DNA of 64,000 bases from Sphingobacteriales bacterium. GTDB taxonomy: Bacteria; Bacteroidota; Bacteroidia; UKL13-3. The stretch's first letter is position 1. Every line of letters begins with the position of its first letter. The stretch lies in the NCBI GenBank assembly GCA_021299635.1, contig JAJTFA010000001.1, positions 124,001-188,000 on the forward strand, read 5' to 3'. The notes under the pieces are model-generated. The model did no database searches. It saw only the letters and a program-made list of their open reading frames with translations, and was not told the DNA's origin. The position numbers were made by a program, and so were the translations under genes. Positions 62,596-64,000 of the stretch are shown here, one piece after another.

Positions 62596-64000
62596 TTATG
62601 ATAGCATTTCAAGAATCTCATCAATATCAATTGACTTGATAAAACTTTCTTCTGTGGTAATAATGGCGCTTGCCAGTTCCTTCTTTTTATGTTGCAATGC
62701 CAGAATTTTTTCTTCAACCGTATCTTTAGAAATAAACTTATACGTAAATACAATTTTATCCTGGCCAATGCGGTGTGTGCGATCAATAGCTTGCTGCTCA
62801 ACTGCGGGATTCCACCAAGGGTCAATAATAAACACATAATCTGCAGCAGTCAAATTCAGACCAACGCCTCCTGCTTTAAGCGATATGAGGAAAAACTGAA
62901 TACCGGATTCTTGCTGAAAAGCCTCAACAGCCTTTTGTCTTTGTTCATTGCTCATGCTACCATCCAAATAACTGTAATTCCAACCTCTGTTGTCAAATTC
63001 GGTTCTGTAAATATCCAGCTGTTTCACAAATTGTGAAAAAAGTAACACCTTATGACCTTCTGCCTTCGCAGTTTCTGCCATGCGCATTACCTCATCAAAT
63101 TTTCCTGAAACACCTTCAAACGATTCATTGGTTAGCTTGGGATGATTGGCAATCTGACGTAGTTTAGTTAATCCCTGCAGTAAGGCAAATTGCGATTTAT
63201 TTAAACCTACTTCTTTTATAGATTTCAGAATTTCATTTCTAAAGTAAGATTTAACAGTTTCATAAGCATCTGCTTGTCCTTCACTCATATTGCAATAAAC
63301 CACCTGTTCCATTTTTGGGGGCAGTTCTTTTGCTACCTGATCTTTAGTTCTGCGCAATACAAAAGGTTTTATAATGGCCTTTAGTTGTTGCATTTTGTGT
63401 GTATCATTTGCTTTTTCAATAGGAGTAACAAATCTTTCTGTAAACGACTGAAGGCTACCAACCAAACCCGGATTGATGAATGATAGCTGACTCCAAAGCT
63501 CCTGAATACTGTTTTCAATAGGTGTGCCCGTTAATACCAGCTTGTGCGATGCTCGCAGTTGTTTAACAGCTCTTGAAGATAAGGAGTTTGGATTTTTTAT
63601 ACTTTGGCTTTCGTCAAGTATTACATAGTTAAACTTGAAGTCTTTTAAGATATCAATATCAACTCTTACTGTTCCGTATGTGGTTATGATAAGGTCATAC
63701 AATGCAAATAGCTTCGGATTCTTTTCTCGGTTAATGCCTGTATATACCAAGGTTTTAATTCCCGGTGTAAACTTTCTTGATTCCTTATGCCAGTTATAAA
63801 CCAATGAATTTGGTACAACAATAAGCGATGTTTTGTTGAATGATTTTTGCGTATCAACTGAGGATTGTGCTTCTTCCGGGTTATAGTCTGTTGATGTATC
63901 AGCATTAAATAAGCTCAACTGTGGTTTATTTTCATCACTCGTTTCTTGAAACTTCTCATTTATATCTTGTTTCTTGCCTGCTTGTTTAAATAGTTCCTTT
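62596..64000 (-). CDS. SNF2-family helicase, 5' end outside the window
   Basis: Only the C-terminal 468 residues are present. The frame stays open to base 64000 with no start codon needed, so the gene continues to the right. Visible motifs are motif Ia (TSLIVVPNSLVYNW), motif II LDESQSIKNP, motif III LTGTPIENSIQELWSQLSF, and the C-terminal helicase domain with LFSQF, LDGSMSNEQRQ, FLISLKAGGVGLNLT and QAIDRTHRIGQ. The Walker A region DEMGLGKT would lie just upstream. Between it and motif Ia an acidic, low-complexity stretch (about the first 50 residues) interrupts the usual spacing. Bacterial relatives are HepA/RapA-like or SWIM-domain SNF2 proteins. Co-directional with yciO-like. Confidence 0.9.
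   Translation of the reverse strand, partial: KELFKQAGKKQDINEKFQETSDENKPQLSLFNADTSTDYNPEEAQSSVDTQKSFNKTSLIVVPNSLVYNWHKESRKFTPGIKTLVYTGINREKNPKLFALYDLIITTYGTVRVDIDILKDFKFNYVILDESQSIKNPNSLSSRAVKQLRASHKLVLTGTPIENSIQELWSQLSFINPGLVGSLQSFTERFVTPIEKANDTHKMQQLKAIIKPFVLRRTKDQVAKELPPKMEQVVYCNMSEGQADAYETVKSYFRNEILKSIKEVGLNKSQFALLQGLTKLRQIANHPKLTNESFEGVSGKFDEVMRMAETAKAEGHKVLLFSQFVKQLDIYRTEFDNRGWNYSYLDGSMSNEQRQKAVEAFQQESGIQFFLISLKAGGVGLNLTAADYVFIIDPWWNPAVEQQAIDRTHRIGQDKIVFTYKFISKDTVEEKILALQHKKKELASAIITTEESFIKSIDIDEILEMLS

Overview
The window is chromosomal DNA of a member of the Bacteroidota, probably a Chitinophagia/Sphingobacteriia-type or Cytophagia-like lineage; the genus cannot be read from the sequence. 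Evidence: low GC, genes without clear Shine-Dalgarno sites, a recurring TAnnTTTG promoter element just ahead of start codons, type IX secretion (T9SS) genes (porU, porV, two porP/sprF, gldJ), and several large secreted proteins ending in a T9SS sorting domain. Gene density is high and almost everything is housekeeping or cell-envelope function. I see no rRNA, tRNA, CRISPR array, prophage or insertion sequence.

Layout. 1-2.6 kb (minus): the edge of a fatty acid desaturase, then a three-gene membrane unit (DUF898/YjgN protein, M48 protease, small unknown protein). 2.8-10.7 kb (plus): aconitase and a 1735-residue modular T9SS cargo protein, each closed by a strong terminator. 10.8-13.4 kb: tcdA and a TatD-type hydrolase (minus), and a divergent lipoprotein of the serine beta-lactamase fold whose catalytic Lys and Tyr are replaced. 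13.5-22.8 kb: the T9SS locus, porP-porP-gldJ on minus, divergent from porU-porV-ispF on plus. 22.8-32.7 kb: murF, an FG-GAP repeat cargo protein, a secreted unknown, a Gre-like protein, a LolA-like carrier, rmuC, a three-gene ECF sigma unit and a deoxyhypusine synthase-like gene.

32.8-44.7 kb: an SRPBCC/GyrI-like protein, a lytic transglycosylase, the yicC-gmk-nadD operon, MATE and DMT transporters, folB with a gamma-carbonic-anhydrase-like gene, a glutaryl-CoA dehydrogenase-type enzyme, an agmatinase-like ureohydrolase, and an arsenic pair (arsC, acr3). 44.7-55 kb: a phosphohexomutase, a SirB1-type protein, topA, an M43 protease exported by T9SS, and the aroB-aroA-aroC operon. 55-64 kb: proline dehydrogenase, parA-parB with a candidate parS site upstream, a DUF5683 protein, dapB, lepB, an asparaginase, a YciO-type protein and the 5'-truncated end of an SNF2 helicase gene.

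The genes interlock in a few places. PorU and PorV are the machinery that processes and anchors the three cargo proteins seen here (5.4, 24.2 and 49.7 kb). The deoxyhypusine synthase-like and agmatinase-like genes both point to polyamine metabolism. parA-parB with a parS-like site suggests chromosome partitioning and possibly proximity to the origin. I did not find a clearly new multi-gene system. The best leads are the serine-hydrolase-fold lipoprotein lacking its catalytic residues, the parS candidate, a sequence shared upstream of parA and lepB, and promoter elements placed so close to start codons that leaderless mRNAs are predicted.
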